Below, piece by piece: positions 48,901 to 60,977 of a DNA stretch of 64,000 nucleotides. The stretch comes from Torymus aiolomorphi. Its lineage: Eukaryota > Arthropoda > Insecta > Hymenoptera > Torymidae. The stretch covers positions 89,604,128 to 89,668,127 of the forward strand of contig CM070875.1 of NCBI GenBank assembly GCA_036365515.1. The letters are read 5' to 3'. Numbering within the stretch: position 1 is the first letter of the stretch; every line of letters begins with the position of its first letter. The notes under the pieces were generated by a model, which worked only from the letters and a program-made list of their open reading frames with translations, was not told where the DNA came from and searched no databases. The translations under genes were made by a program, and so were the position numbers.

Positions 48901-49254
48901 AATTCTTTAAATAAAAAAAAAATTTTTTATTTATTCCAAGAATTAATGGTAAGTACTTGACTTTATGCGTATTGATTTCATTACTTTCTTTTGTTAGATT
49001 TGTATTTAATGAGTTTATTACAAACGTATTCACAGAAAAAGTTTTTTAAATATTTTTTACCATTTTAAGTTCGTCTTTCTAAAAATTTTTCGTAGAGAAA
49101 ATTACATAGAAGCGGCTGGTAATACACTGTTACTTGCCTTGGTTTATACTTTTGTAAAAAGTAATATAAAAATGTTTTATTATAAAAGCTTTATAAAAAA
49201 ATATATTGAATAATAAATACTTGACTTTATAGGAATTGATTTCATAACTTTCTT
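45957..49254. mobile_element. Foldback element with about 1.28-kb arms
   Basis: 45957-47243 and 47974-49254 are inverse copies around a 730-bp spacer. Each arm contains several degenerate GAAAGTTRTGAAATCAATTC...AGTCAAGTA subrepeats and, at the inner edge, ACATACTTGCCGGACCCGTC. Both features are shared with the foldback at 3465-5291, so the two belong to one family. The spacer includes the MITE-like segment 47325-47530. Identical 60- and 71-residue frames in both arms reflect duplication, not genes. Confidence 0.85.
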
Positions 49255-49745
49255 TTGTTTAATTTGTAGAAATTTTTACATCAAATATCGTTATTTAAAT
49301 GAAATTTTGATTACAATATACAATGTTCCAAGGAAGATAAATTTTAGGTCTTCAAGTTGAAAAAAACATAGCTATCGACAAAACGTATTTGAAATAGTAA
49401 TATTCACATAGATATAAGTGTTGGCGATTAAATGAATTCTTTAAATAAAAAAAAAATTTGTTATTTATTCCAAGAATTAATGGTAAGTACTTGACTTTAT
49501 GCGTATTGATTTCATTACTTTCTTTTGTTAGATTTGTATTTAATGAGTTTATTACAAACGTATTCACAGAAAAAGTTTTTTAAATATTTTTTACCATTTT
49601 AAGTTCGTCTTTCTAAAAATTTTTCGTAGAGAAAATTACATAGAAGCGGCTGGTAATACACTGTTACTTGCCTTGGTTTATACTTTTGTAAAAAGTAATA
49701 TAAAAATGTTTTATTATAAAAGCTTTATAAAAAAATATATTGAAT
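49255..49745. repeat. Direct duplication of the outer foldback arm
   Basis: The segment 48720-49210 is repeated at an offset of 534 bp with very few changes, including the short frame at 48818-49033 and 49352-49567. A third, partial and diverged copy with purine-rich inserts follows to about 50130. Confidence 0.85.
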
Positions 49746-50147
49746 GTATTTAAATGAGGTATTTGGCGTGAGAGAGAGGGGGGAGAGAAGAGAGAGAGGG
49801 CGGGGGATATCACAACTTTCTTTTGTTTTTTATTACATAAGCTTTATGAAAAATGTATATTGAATGGATTTAAATGAGGTTTTTGGTGTGAGATAGAAAA
49901 GAGAGAGGGGTGGGAGGAGAGAGTAGTAAATACTTGACTTTATGCTATTGATTTCATTACTTTCTATTGTTTGATTTATATTTAACGAGTTTATTACAAA
50001 CGTATTCACAGAAACAGTTTTTTAAATATCTTTTAACATTTCAAGTTCGACTTTCTAAAAATTTTGCGTAGAGAAAATTACATAGAAGCGGCTGGTAATA
50101 CACTGTTACTTGCCTAGGTTTATACTTTTTTAAAAAGTAATTATTAA

Positions 50148-51480
50148 TACACACTTGTTATATTAAAAAAATATTTGAAACTGATTTTTAATAGAAGTTT
50201 TAAAAATTTGATTATAAACACTTCATGTAAGACATCATACCAGTTACTTTATTTTATTTATTACACAAAACACTGAAAATTATATATCACTCAGCAATAT
50301 TTTTTTCTATGCAAAAGCTTATTATGAAGTTTATGAATCTCATAACATGTAATTATTTTATTTATATTAATACACACTTATTCTATTCTCAAATATTTGA
50401 AACTGATTTTTAATAGAAGTTTTAAAATTTGATTATAAACACTTCATGTAGCACGTCGTACCAGTACCATATTTTATTTATTATTACACAAAACATTGAA
50501 AATTATATTGTATATTTATATATAACCTCGCGTGTCACTGAGCAATATTTTCTTGTATGCAAAAGTTTATTATGATGTTTATGAACCTCATAAGATGTAA
50601 TTACTTATTAATACACGCTTAAGCTATTTTCAAAATATTTGAAACTGATTTTAAGGAGAAGTTTTTAAATTTGATATAACATTTCATGCAACACATTTTA
50701 CCCGTATTTTATTTTTTTATATTACACCAAATACTGATAGATGTCATTTTGTAATCACAATTTGTTATCAATAACATTTGATTTATATATGCACTTCATT
50801 GGACATATCATACTGATATTTTATTTTATTTAATAATACAAAACACTGATTACATGCCATTTTTTAATCACTATATGTTATTTGTCATCAATAAAATTTA
50901 GTTATATATGCACTTCATGCAACACATCATACCGGTATTTTATTTTATTTATTACGCAAAACACTGATTAGATGTCGTTTTGTAATAATAATAATTTAAT
51001 CCTGTCAAATATGAAGACCAATTTTTAATATTCTTCTAAAATAATTATTTTATTTATTAATACACACTTGTTCTATTCTCAAATATTTGAAACTGATTTT
51101 TAATAGAAGTTTTAAAATTTAATTATAAACACTTCATGTAGCACGTCATACCAGTACCATATTTTAAACACTGAAAATTATATTGTATATTTATATATAT
51201 AACCTCGCGTGTCACTGAGCAATATTTTTTTGTATGCAAAAGTTTATTATGATGTTTATAAACCTCATAAGACGTAATTACTTATTAATACACACTTGAG
51301 CTATTTTCAAAATATTTGAAACTGATTTTAAGGAGAAGGTTTTTAATTTGATATAACATTTCATGCAACACATTTTACCGGTATTTTATTTTTTTATATT
51401 ACACCAAATACTGGTAGATGTCATTTTTTAATCACAATCACAATTTGTTATCAATAACATTTGATTTATAAAATTTTCAT
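50148..51480. repeat. Degenerate tandem repeat, about 230-bp period
   Basis: Units contain AATACACACTT, ATTTGAAACTGATTTT, AAACACTTCATG(T/C)A and TACCAGTA/ATATTTTATTTATTA. Copies start near 50148, 50371, 50612, 51058 and 51291, with shorter variants in between. Confidence 0.75.
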
Positions 51481-51490
51481 GTTGAGGATA

Positions 51491-51730
51491 TTATAAAATA
51501 CATCTTGAAAATATTGTATCGTAAATAGTATTTGCCTGCACTTCTGTTTTTCTTTCTTGAGTAGTGCTATATATATTCTTACTATCTTCTTTAATATAAA
51601 TTATTCTATTCCTACGCGTCTGTTCATGTATTAAAATAACTTTTTGTCGTCCATTAATAATAAAATAACAACCAGGGTCATGAGGGCAGTCGTTCATTTT
51701 TGCTAATTCAAAATTAGATTTTTCAGACAC
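51491..51730 (-). pseudogene. Fragment resembling RNA polymerase III subunit RPC2, copy 1
   Basis: The frame reads ELAKMNDCPHDPGCYFIING and then KVILIHEQTRRNRIIYIKED, ending with TTQERKTEVQ. The C-P-x-D-P-G-x-Y-F-I-I and K-V-I-L-I-x-E-Q blocks with a following S-T-x-E-(R/K)-K are the lobe/external region of multisubunit RNA polymerase second-largest subunits. The E/NDCP and AK(L/M) context fits Pol III best. Only about 70 residues exist and no neighbouring exon was found. It could be a captured exon or a retro-fragment. Confidence 0.6.
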
Positions 51731-52335
51731 ATTACACGATTAGAACTCCTTAACATTATTGGCTATATTATACATATATCTCAATATTTCCAAAAAGACT
51801 CGAAAAAAATCTTCTGGTATAATATCTGTAAAAAATCTGTAAAAATAAAAAATCACACAAAGTATCAATTTTTACAACATGATTTTAGCCATTTAACATT
51901 CAGCCAGTAAGTACTTATCTAATAAAAGTTATTTTTCCCATTGATTGACTGATACACGAAGAATAGATAAATCTTTAATATAAATTATTCTATTCCTAAG
52001 CGTCTGTTCATGTATTAAAATAATTTTTTGTTGTCCATTAATAATAAAATAACAACCAGGGTCATGAGGGCAGTCGTTCATTTTTGCTAATTCAAAATTT
52101 TCAGACACATTACACGATTAGAACTCCTTATCCCTATATTTCCAAAAGGACTCGAAAAAAATCTTCTGGTATAATTCTGGTATAATATCTATAAAAAATC
52201 TGTAAAAATAAAAAATCACACAAAGTATCAATTTTACAAAATGATTTTAGCCATTTAACATTTAGCCAGTAAGTACTTCTCTAATAAAAGTTATTTTCCC
52301 ATTGATTGATTGATACACGAAGAATAGATAAATTC
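51590..52335. repeat. Tandem duplication of about 380 bp containing the RPC2-like fragment
   Basis: The segment from AATATAAATTATTCTATTCC (51597) through the CACGAAGAATAGATAAAT end (about 51972) is repeated from 51976 to 52333 with small indels. Confidence 0.8.
51976..52110 (-). pseudogene. Fragment resembling RPC2, copy 2
   Basis: The second tandem copy keeps the NDCPHDPGCYFIING block and IILIHEQTLRNRIIYIK with three or four residue changes. It lacks the C-terminal part seen in copy 1. Some conservation of the reading frame in both copies is notable, but no start or splice signals support an expressed gene. Confidence 0.55.
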
Positions 52336-52856
52336 TTCTCATCACCAGTTGACTATTTGAGATTTTTACATATTATTAACTAATTTATACTAACTCACGA
52401 TATCACGATATGATCACGATATGATAACATTTGTAATATATATATCTGTGTGTATAATAAAAAAATACTGACATGTTATTATATGTAAATATAAGGTTAG
52501 GTCGATTATATGTAAATAAGGTTAGGTCGATGGATACGGTGTACACATATATATATATATATACACGCTGGGTCGTATGGGGTCACGTGACGTTATACGT
52601 ATCACGTGATCGGAAGCGGATGCAGGTCTGATGAAAGAAAAGGAAAAAATTTAAAGATCGGAATCGACCAGTCTGATTCTTTGATACTCAATATCTCTTA
52701 AATGAGACAATATTTTTGAATAAAACCTTCAAATTTTTCTAGCTTAATGAACATAGATTTCAACAAGTGTATTATGCTAGATATTTATTCTGCATAGATA
52801 AAATACAACGCGATCAAAGTTTTCGCGCTCTCATATCAAAGAATATAAGGCACGGG
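52336..52856. other. AT-rich noncoding DNA
   Basis: It contains a short (TA)n at 52541-52562 and the duplicated phrase ATATGTAAATAAGGTTAGGT (52482-52525). No gene is recognised. Confidence 0.4.
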
Positions 52857-52926
52857 TCACTCCTTAGGCCTCTTCTGCATTGTTTGACTGTTACTTGCCT
52901 TCGGAGCGCTCCCGCGCTCCTTGATT
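52857..52926. other. 70-bp conserved hairpin unit, copy B
   Basis: It matches 22711-22780. The stem is GGAGCGC-TCCC-GCGCTCC, where copy A has GGAGTGC and GCACTCC. One pair has changed on both sides, keeping the pairing. Confidence 0.6.
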
Positions 52927-53009
52927 AAAATTTTGTAACGATTGGTTGGACCTTACATTCATTTAATGAGGGTCGAAAGACTGTTGAAATACCTAAACAT
53001 CGAGTACAC

Positions 53010-53196
53010 GAAGAAAAAAAACAGCAAGAACAGCTTTAATGTCTGGCAGAAACGGCTGGGCTCGTCGAGAAGGACAAGTCAAGCCAAAATTGCCTGACTA
53101 CTCGGATAATTTTGGCTTGACTTGTCCTTACTCGCCCAGCAGTTTCTACCAGACATTAAAGCTGTTTTGCTGTTTTATTTTTTTTTCAGTGTAATA
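53010..53196. repeat. Foldback MITE, 187 bp
   Basis: The arms ACAGCTTTAATGTCTGGCAG and GACAAGTCAAGCCAAAATT pair with their inverses in the right half. The ends are TACACGAAGAAAAAAAAC and TTTTTTTTCAGTGTA. Confidence 0.85.
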
Positions 53197-53603
53197 ATAG
53201 CCGCAGCTGCCTACATGCTTAATAGCGGTTTTAGACTCCTTTGTTTAAATTCGTATATCTCAGAAACTTACGATTCGATTTACATGAAATTTTGACACAA
53301 TATTTCTGAAATGTTATACTTTCAGAAAATGCAATAAAAAATCGATTTTTTGAAAGTCGTGATTGTATCTAACCCCTTAAAATGATGAAAAATATTATCA
53401 TGGACATGTTCGAAAGATGTTTTTGTACTTCGCCCGATATTTCTTACTCCAAGAAATGAGGAAAACCTTGGGCAAAGTAGGAAATCATCTCTCTCTACTA
53501 GCCAGAAATAGTATATTATACGATACATTCCGTGCACTTGTTGCGTAATATGCTATTTTAAATCAATATCATTTTGATTTATAGGTTTCACATTTTTTTT
53601 AAA

Positions 53604-56600
53604 ATGTCAACATCTAGTAAGGATATCGAAACCACAAATCGGTTTGTAGTTATAGTACTACTAGAAGAAATGGGTGAAGAAGAACAGACACTTTCGCCGG
53701 TAATAGTGCCGGAATTTTGGTTATGTGATGATAACAAATATGTTAGTTGGCCTCCTTTTAAATCATCAAACAGCCTCATATGCAAAAAGTTCAACCAAAA
53801 GAGAACTGGGGAAAATGTAAAGTAGAAAAAGTATACTGGAAAACTGGTGAGTTACACAAGATAGTACATTTTATGAAGGTACACGGAAGGAAAAGTTGCA
53901 TTAAAAATTACTAGAATCTCGTAAAAGATGTGACAGACTTGTATTTCATCAATTTTTACTAAACAGTTTAGTAATTTATATAGCAGCGCAATTTTATGAT
54001 AAAAATAAAAAACACCCATTCGATCGACACATCCGACACGGAGATTTAAACCTTCAACCCAATTTCTTACCGTTACGTCGCTGATGAACTTACATGAGTA
54101 GCGCTTTGGCTCGTCTACATATCTTACATATTATTGTATTGCATGTAAATATCACTATTGTATCGCAATGAATTTCTGTACTTAAATCCATTAGTTATCA
54201 CTTCTTATATTACAGTATACAAACATTGCACATTTAATTGATTCATAAATCATTTTACGTGATAATGCAAGCTGAAAACGCAGGAAAAGGAAAATAATTT
54301 TGAGGTTATTATCGTCGGTAAAGTGGCGTGCGACAGTGTGCCTGCCGGTAACCTTTTAGTAAAATTTACTAGTTTAACTATAAAAATTTATGAGATTTTT
54401 ATCAATTTTTGATAGAACTATTAATTTTTCATATAAATCCTATTAAATTTTCATAAATTACAAGTCTGTCATATCTTTTGACGAGAATCTAGTAATATTA
54501 AATGTAACTTTTCTTTCCGTCTAGTACGAATAACAGGCTAGTTAAAACAACTTTCGGAAAAAAATTTACATTAAATAGTACATTACTAGTGGCTCGGGCG
54601 GCTAATACACGCTGTGCCGTCAAGTACGACTTATGACACGCGTATCGTACATTATTTTATACCACTCTAACCTCAAAATCATAACTTTAATTGATTATTC
54701 GGCTCTCGTGGTATAAAATACGGTCCGAAACTGGTGCGTAAGAAGATTTTTAGCTCATGTGACTTTTCGCACTCACTTCGCTCGTGCGAAAAACGTCACA
54801 TGAGCTAAATAATCACCTTCCGCACCCGTTGCGAAATGTACTATTATAGCACTGACTATCCATGCCATTAGCAATTCATTTTTGCACTGTGCAGTATACC
54901 TGAGCGATAGCGAGGATTATAAGATTTACATAGAAAGACCAATCTAACAGGCGTAATGTATGTTTAAAATATTCAAAATCCTTTAATAAATAAGACCATT
55001 GATTAAAATAAATACAAATTAAATCTGATATAAATATAAATATATCACAAGTATATATTTTTCGTATCTGTTTGTAGCGACAAATAACTATGAAGATGCT
55101 ATAAATATCTTAAAGCGTCTGAAGAAACCTCTAGCGAGGAAAGCATCGAATCAATATGGAAAAGTTTACAAGATCCTAAAAAGAGAAAAGATAGACATAA
55201 GAAAAACATTAGCGACTTCGAACCAGTTGTCCCAACGAAAATAATTAAAATAGAGAATAACAACAAAGGAAAATCAAAGTCTCAGAGTAAGAACACAACT
55301 CTATCAGATCCTGTTGAATTAATGAAACCGCTTCCTCAACTTTTGACAGGTCAGTACTCATAAGATCATATGAAAAGATTACTATTACTACTATTATTAC
55401 TATTTTATTATTAGTATTATACTATTATATAACTATTGTAATCATATTATTTTATCAGATGACAGTAATAAAAAAACAAATGATTCAATAACACATGAAG
55501 AAATAATATCAACTGATAAAAACCGAATTGAAGAACCTGATATGGCTATGGATGGAATAGGTAATAAAATATTTATTTAAAAATATTACGAAAAATTTAT
55601 TAATATAATTAATTATGAAACATTTCAACCCATCATGCTCATACGGAAATTTTATTATATTGTTGCATTATGCCACCCATTTTAATAAAAAAAAAAAAAA
55701 CGTTAAATATTTAATACCACTTTAACCTCAAAATCATAACTTTAATATGATTATTCGGCTTTCGTGGTATAAAATACGGTCCGAAACTGGTGCGTAAGAA
55801 GATTTTTAGCTCATGTGACTTTTCGCACTCACTTCGCTCGTACGAAAAACGTCACATGAGCTAAATAATCACCTTCCGCACCCGTTGCGAAATGTACTAT
55901 TTTATCACGCGTGCTCGAAAAATGCCACATTGCGTAAGGGTTTTTCGTACGCAAAATGGCCAATTACACACTACGTGCGGTATTCACTCTAAAACACGCT
56001 TCAGCGTGCGTTATGAAAATAACGCACGCAAAAGCGTTACGTAATGAAAAATAACGCACGCTCCAGCGCGTCCGCAGCGCCCTCACAGTGTGCCGGTGGT
56101 AGAGAGGTTATCTCCGCTCAAGCATTTTTCTCGCACTTGTAATAAAAAACATTGTGTGTAACTAGTGCGATACGTTGACAATAGCGTACGTGGGCGTGTT
56201 GGCAACTTACCGCACTCGTTACACAATGTACTATAAAACATTTATACATCTACAAGATTCTATTAAAACCCTGTAATATATAATGATAAACTAATAAAAA
56301 CGATTATTTTAGAAAATGAACTGGATGAAACCAGCGAAACAAATGATAAAAACAAAGAAGAACTAAAGGAAACAAAACTAAAAATAACATCAAATGTAAA
56401 AATTAAAAATAAAGTGAATTTAATAAAAGCAAATTCCAAAGATAAGGAATCTGAAAATCCACGCCAAAAAAATGGTAAGAAAAAAAAAATAATCTATCTG
56501 TTTCTATACATGGGTAAATTCACCGTAACTCTGAAATTTCGTGTCCGTAGCTCGATAAACATCTTCCCAACAGAAAAACAATTTGTGTAGGGATAAAAAA

Positions 56601-57953
56601 GATGCATATTGTAGCCAAAAAATAGCCAGTACGAGTTCAGACCTATTCAATTATTTTTTATTAAAATTTCACTAAGAAATATAGCCTAAATGTCCTTTCC
56701 GTAACCTGTCCTTAATTATAATTTAGGTGAAAATTTGAATTTTTTCGATATTAAACGTATTTTAAACATTTTTAGTCCTTCATAACTTTTTATTTGTAGG
56801 CTGAATATTAAATATTACCACTATTTTCAAGTGCAATCTTTAATAATTACCCTTTCAAATTTAGTTTACTTTTTGTCATTGGAAATTTTGAAAAAATTAG
56901 AAAAAAATATTTTGCTATTTTAAAGCAATAAAACACGCCAAAATGAGTAAACTAAAGCCAGAAGTTAAAGTACGTCATCCGGACAACAAAATTCATGCGT
57001 AACATATACAAAAAATAAGGTCTTACTGTTTCTAAAAAGAGTTTTTCCACTAAATTTTTTAAGTCGTAACCACGACGTGTCCTTTCCGTAACCACCCTAA
57101 TTTTATACTAAAATACTATGAATCGTCACCATTATAGGTAATTTTATCGTTATATGTTAGGGAAAAGAACCTCTTAACCATCTTTTCTGTAACCAATAAT
57201 TGAAATTTCTAATGATTTTTAAATAGGAAATTTTTTTTTAACGTACATCGTGCTTTTCAGTTTAGGACTTTGTTTTCTACGGTATTTCTTAACAAAAAAG
57301 TGACTTAAATACTCAAACTAAAAGTTTTCACCAAAAAACGTTTTCGCAATCGAAATTTGCGAGTTACGGCGGATTTACCCATATATGTATATTTTTTATA
57401 TCCGTTTAACACGTATTTTTTTCACGTGAAAGAAACGTGGAAAGAACACGAATAAAACACGTGAATAAAAGGCGTGAAAAACACGCAAATTTGAGATATC
57501 ACAAACCCGTGCTTTTTTCGTGTGTTTAAACCTATGTTATTATATTTTTAATTTATTAGATCACCATAGTTCAACTGCAACTCCATCGATGGATAATGCA
57601 GTTCCATCAACATCAGGAACAACAACGGATTATTTAGATGCTTATAATAAACTCATGGCAGACGAATCACCAGTTGATCAGTTGCAAAAATTAAAGAAGA
57701 ACTTGCTATCAGTTAAAAGTAAGGAAACAGAAAATGTAGACATGAATGAAGGTGAAACATTTTAAAAATTCTATTTTTATCTAATTTGATATATGAAATA
57801 AAAATATCTTAAATGTATTTAAATATTTGATTTCAGATTTACAAGAACAAAATAATTCAACTGATCCACCCACAAACGTACCAACAGAAGAACACAGAGC
57901 ATTACAAATCAACTGTAAGTAATTACTTTTACAAGCTCTTTTAGACAAAATAA

Positions 57954-58027
<74 letters not shown>

Positions 58028-60977
58028 TACGAATTGAGAAAATGAATAAAATCGATTAGTGAAGTATATAATAGTTCATTTTGTATTTTCTATCACAATA
58101 CCCGATAGTCTCAGTTAACGCTTTCGGGTGAAAATGTAACTACTATTGAAATATTTTTTAGGTAAAAAGTATTTTGAACCCGAGGAAATTATTCAGTTAC
58201 CAGTTGATGAGAAACTTAATGTAATTTTATGTAAGTATAATAATTAAAAAACAAAATATAATTTATACCACTCTAACCTGAAAATCATAACTTTAATATG
58301 ATTATTCGGCTCTCGTGGTATAAAATACTGTACGACACGGATGCGGAAGGTGATTATTTACCGCATGAGACGTTTTAAGCTCATTTTTTTTTAAGCTCGC
58401 TTCGCTCGTGCGAAAAACGTCTCATGCGGTAAATAATCACCTTCCGCACCCGTGTCATACAGTATCATAATGTACTAAAATGAAACATGATAAAACATTC
58501 TGAATTTTGCAGTGCAACAGCAACAAATAATTGCGAATCAATCGAAGTTAGCCACATCAGTTAATATGAAAAAAATTGAAGAGCCTACTAGCTCAAATGG
58601 TCTAATTCTAGAAGAATTGATGCTATATAAAGACACTTTTCCGATTAATGACCCATCATTTTTTGAAGCTGTAGATAAGGATTTAAGAAACGATGAGTGG
58701 TTTAGAAGTAGAACAGTAAGTTTTTGCTCCATAAATCTTCGATTTTAAATATTTGTACACTGATAGAAAAAAATCTTTCAACCAAATGCGTCGTCTTAAG
58801 GGGATGCCTTATACCGGCAGAGTTCTCTGCCGTACCGACCACAATGTCTTTAATTAAATATTAATTGTTATAAGCTTTTCCTTGAATTCTGAGAGTTCAC
58901 GCACAGAGTAAAACTTATTATCTACTTCTCGGTCAAATTTCAGATAAATCTGTTGGATAAAAAAGAAGTAATTTGAGAACTCGGAGGGTCGCATAATATC
59001 ATATTAACCCCAAAATACGACTCTTGCGAGTTCTCAAATTTTGTCTTTATTTTCCAATAAATTTATCTGAAATTTGACCAGGAAGTAGATAATAAGTTTG
59101 TCTATGTGCGTCAACTCTCAGAATTCAAAGAAAAGCTTATAATAATTAATCTTTAATTAAAAACATTGTGATCGGTACGGCAGAGATCTCTCCGGTATAA
59201 GGCATTCCCTTAACTGTTAAGGCATATGGATTTAAATTCTAGTGAAATGCCTGTGTATTAACAGTTAAGGAATAGAGCATTCGCTGAAGATACTCGGAAA
59301 AAGTAAACAAAGAGAAAAGCGAGTCGGGCATTTACTGTTAATATACATTTCGTTACTATTAAGAATTATAACTTTAAGTTTAAAACATGGATATCTCATG
59401 TAAATACCAATAGAATCATCCAAAAAAAAATCGGAGTATAGTATTAACATATACGGAGCGCCTGACGTTCGTGTTTTTCCAAAAAAACGATGAGAATTTA
59501 TTTAATTAAATAAAAACCGAACTGTCGGTAAGTAGGAATCTGCAATTAAGCTACTTTTAAAACATGGATATCTCATGAAAATACCAATAGAATCACCCAA
59601 AAAAAATCTGAATATAGAGCGCCTGACGTTCGTCTTTTTCCAAATAAACGTTTAAATGTTGATTTAAAAAATATTGAAATTCACGGTTTCACATGGCCTT
59701 AACGGGGTGCCTTACTCGTACTATTACCGACCGAGCAATTCACACAGTTTCAAGCTGATTAAAAATAAAATACGTCGAATCACAAAAAATCAAGAGAACA
59801 CTCTTCTGTGTTTTTTAACGTTCTATCATCCAGTCAAAGTTTGGAGTCGAAATATCAAGCCGTTTTTTCAAAAACTTTGAACGAAATTAAATTTCGCTTT
59901 GTTCAAAGTTTTTGCAAAAATGACTTGATATTTCGACTCCAAACTTTGACTGGATGATAGAACGTTAAAAAATACAGAAGAGTGTTCTCTTGATTTTTTG
60001 TGATTCGACGTATTTTATTTTTAATCAACTTGAAACGGTGTGAATTGCTCGGTCGGTAATGGTACGAGTATGGCATCCCCTTAAGTCTATAATGTTCCGA
60101 AAAATTTGGCATTCAAATGAATCGCGTATTAGGCTCAAATATTTGTTTCTATCAGTGTACTCCTACATAAAAATTACTGTTATCATTAATAACGTATTTT
60201 GAAAGGTAACTTTGTACCTTTTTTTGCGATTTAATGATGTAAATAGAATTTTTTCATAAATAATATATTTTTTATGCGATAACATTTAAATATTCAAATG
60301 ATCTTCATTTCTAAATATTTTCATTTTGTTAAATGATTCATTTTCTTATAAATGTAATTCTATCTACGTGAAATTTGAATAACATTATTCATTATATTAT
60401 TTCAAATGTTTTAGTGGCTATACTTCCAAACATTAATCGACAAAACTGATTGGAAAAAAAGTGTGCGCACGATTATTAACAATGTAATGGGTCTTGGATT
60501 ACAAATAATGTACAGCTGTTGTGGGCAAAAAGGGAAACTACCTTTGAAAGACACTTTTTTATATACACTAATTGAACGTAATTATTACATTATTCTATAT
60601 AGTAATATTCATTAACATAATATTAAGATTTTTGTAAATATTAATGTTTTTTAGTCGCTGCTACAAAAGCCCCAAAATCAGAATACAGAGCGAATTCACA
60701 ACAAGTGCAAACTTGTGCCAGCCAGTATTTGAAACATGCTTCCACTCGTTTAAATGGTAATTTATAAACGAAATACATTGATTAAATGGATGTTTTGCAA
60801 GTATAACAATTATTACTTATTTTAGGAAAAGAAAAAGAAAATAAAGGAAAAGGAAAAAAGTCAAAGGCAAGCAAACAAAAATCATTACGAGATCAAGAAA
60901 ATAGAATTCAGCTGGCCTTATCCCTATTATCTATGAACAAATCAACTGAAAGCGAAGACGCAAGTGACTCAAGTTAG
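53604..60977 (+). CDS. DUF4806-type protein gene, 11 exons
   Basis: Exons from splice sites and frame: 53604-53846, 55078-55349, 55459-55560, 56313-56474, 57560-57751, 57837-57914, 58162-58230, 58513-58715, 60415-60577, 60655-60756, 60826-60977 (stop TAG). All introns are GT-AG and phases agree. About 580 residues. The N-terminus (RFVVIVLLEE, VPEFWL, VSWPPF, then W and NYEDAI) and C-terminus (FEAVDKDLRNDEWF, WKKSVRTIINNVMG, GKLPLKDTFLYTLIE, AATKAPKSEY...SQYLKHASTRL) fit DUF4806 proteins as I remember them. The middle is polar, Lys/Asn-rich and probably disordered. One-base shifts occur in exon 1 (near 53765, A run) and exon 2 (near 55108, TTAAAG). From there to the stop the frame is clean, which argues for function or very recent loss. 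It reads toward the right inverted repeat, where AATAAA lies at 62145. Function is not known. A DNA-binding role for the element is a hypothesis. Confidence 0.8.
54645..54850 (+). repeat. 200-bp double-hairpin MITE, copy 3 (intron 1)
   Basis: It runs from TTTATACCACTCTAACCTCA to GTTGCGAAATGTACTATTAT. Hairpin one is TTTATACCAC/GTGGTATAAA. Hairpin two is TAGCTCATGTGAC/GTCACATGAGCTA with CACTTCGCTCGTG in the loop. Confidence 0.85.
55700..55905 (+). repeat. 200-bp double-hairpin MITE, copy 4 (intron 3)
   Basis: Almost identical to copy 3, so the two are recent or homogenised. Confidence 0.85.
55906..56235. repeat. GTGCG/CGCAC-rich repeat next to MITE copy 4
   Basis: It includes ACGCTTCAGCGTGCGTTA, TAACGCACGCAAAAGCGTTA and TAACGCACGCTCCAGCGCG, and ends CGCACTCGTTACACAATGTACTATAAA. 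Several short inverted pairs occur. CpG-rich inside an AT-rich intron. Probably another MITE family with a GTACATT-type end. Confidence 0.6.
57957..58022. repeat. (AT)n microsatellite in intron 6
   Basis: Pure AT dinucleotide run of about 66 bp. Confidence 0.95.
58255..58480 (+). repeat. 200-bp double-hairpin MITE, copy 5 (intron 7)
   Basis: Same hairpin one as the other copies. Hairpin two is changed to TTTACCGCATGAGACG and its inverse, so both arms differ together from copies 3 and 4. Confidence 0.8.
58796..59214. mobile_element. TTAA foldback MITE 1 of intron 8
   Basis: TTAAGGGGATGCCTTATACC and GGTATAAGGCATTCCCTTAA are inverse. The whole unit folds on itself around 58990-59015. Confidence 0.85.
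59218..59702. mobile_element. TTAA MITE 2 of intron 8
   Basis: The ends TTAAGGCATATGGATTTAAA and TCACGGTTTCACATGGCCTT are imperfect inverses flanked by TTAA. It carries two copies of the block with AATACCAATAGAATCA, as in the MITE at 21757-22130. Confidence 0.65.
59699..60084. mobile_element. TTAA foldback MITE 3 of intron 8
   Basis: TTAACGGGGTGCC...CTCGTACTATTACCGACC and its inverse form a near-perfect full-length palindrome centred at about 59885. It shares the TTAA at 59699-59702 with MITE 2. The short frames on both strands are mirror images and not genes. Confidence 0.85.

Larger units (their letters stand above)
58756..60159. mobile_element. TACACTGATAGAAA-ended element containing three TTAA MITEs (intron 8)
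   Basis: TACACTGATAGAAA at 58756 is inverse to TTTCTATCAGTGTA at 60146-60159. Between them lie three abutting TTAA-bounded elements, so most of intron 8 is nested insertions. Confidence 0.65.

Noticed and set aside
46938..49567. Paired 60- and 71-residue genes
   Set aside because: They are the same sequence in the arms and duplications of a foldback element, AT-rich and without domains.
59674..60112. Two homologous small proteins on opposite strands
   Set aside because: They are the two arms of one palindromic MITE.
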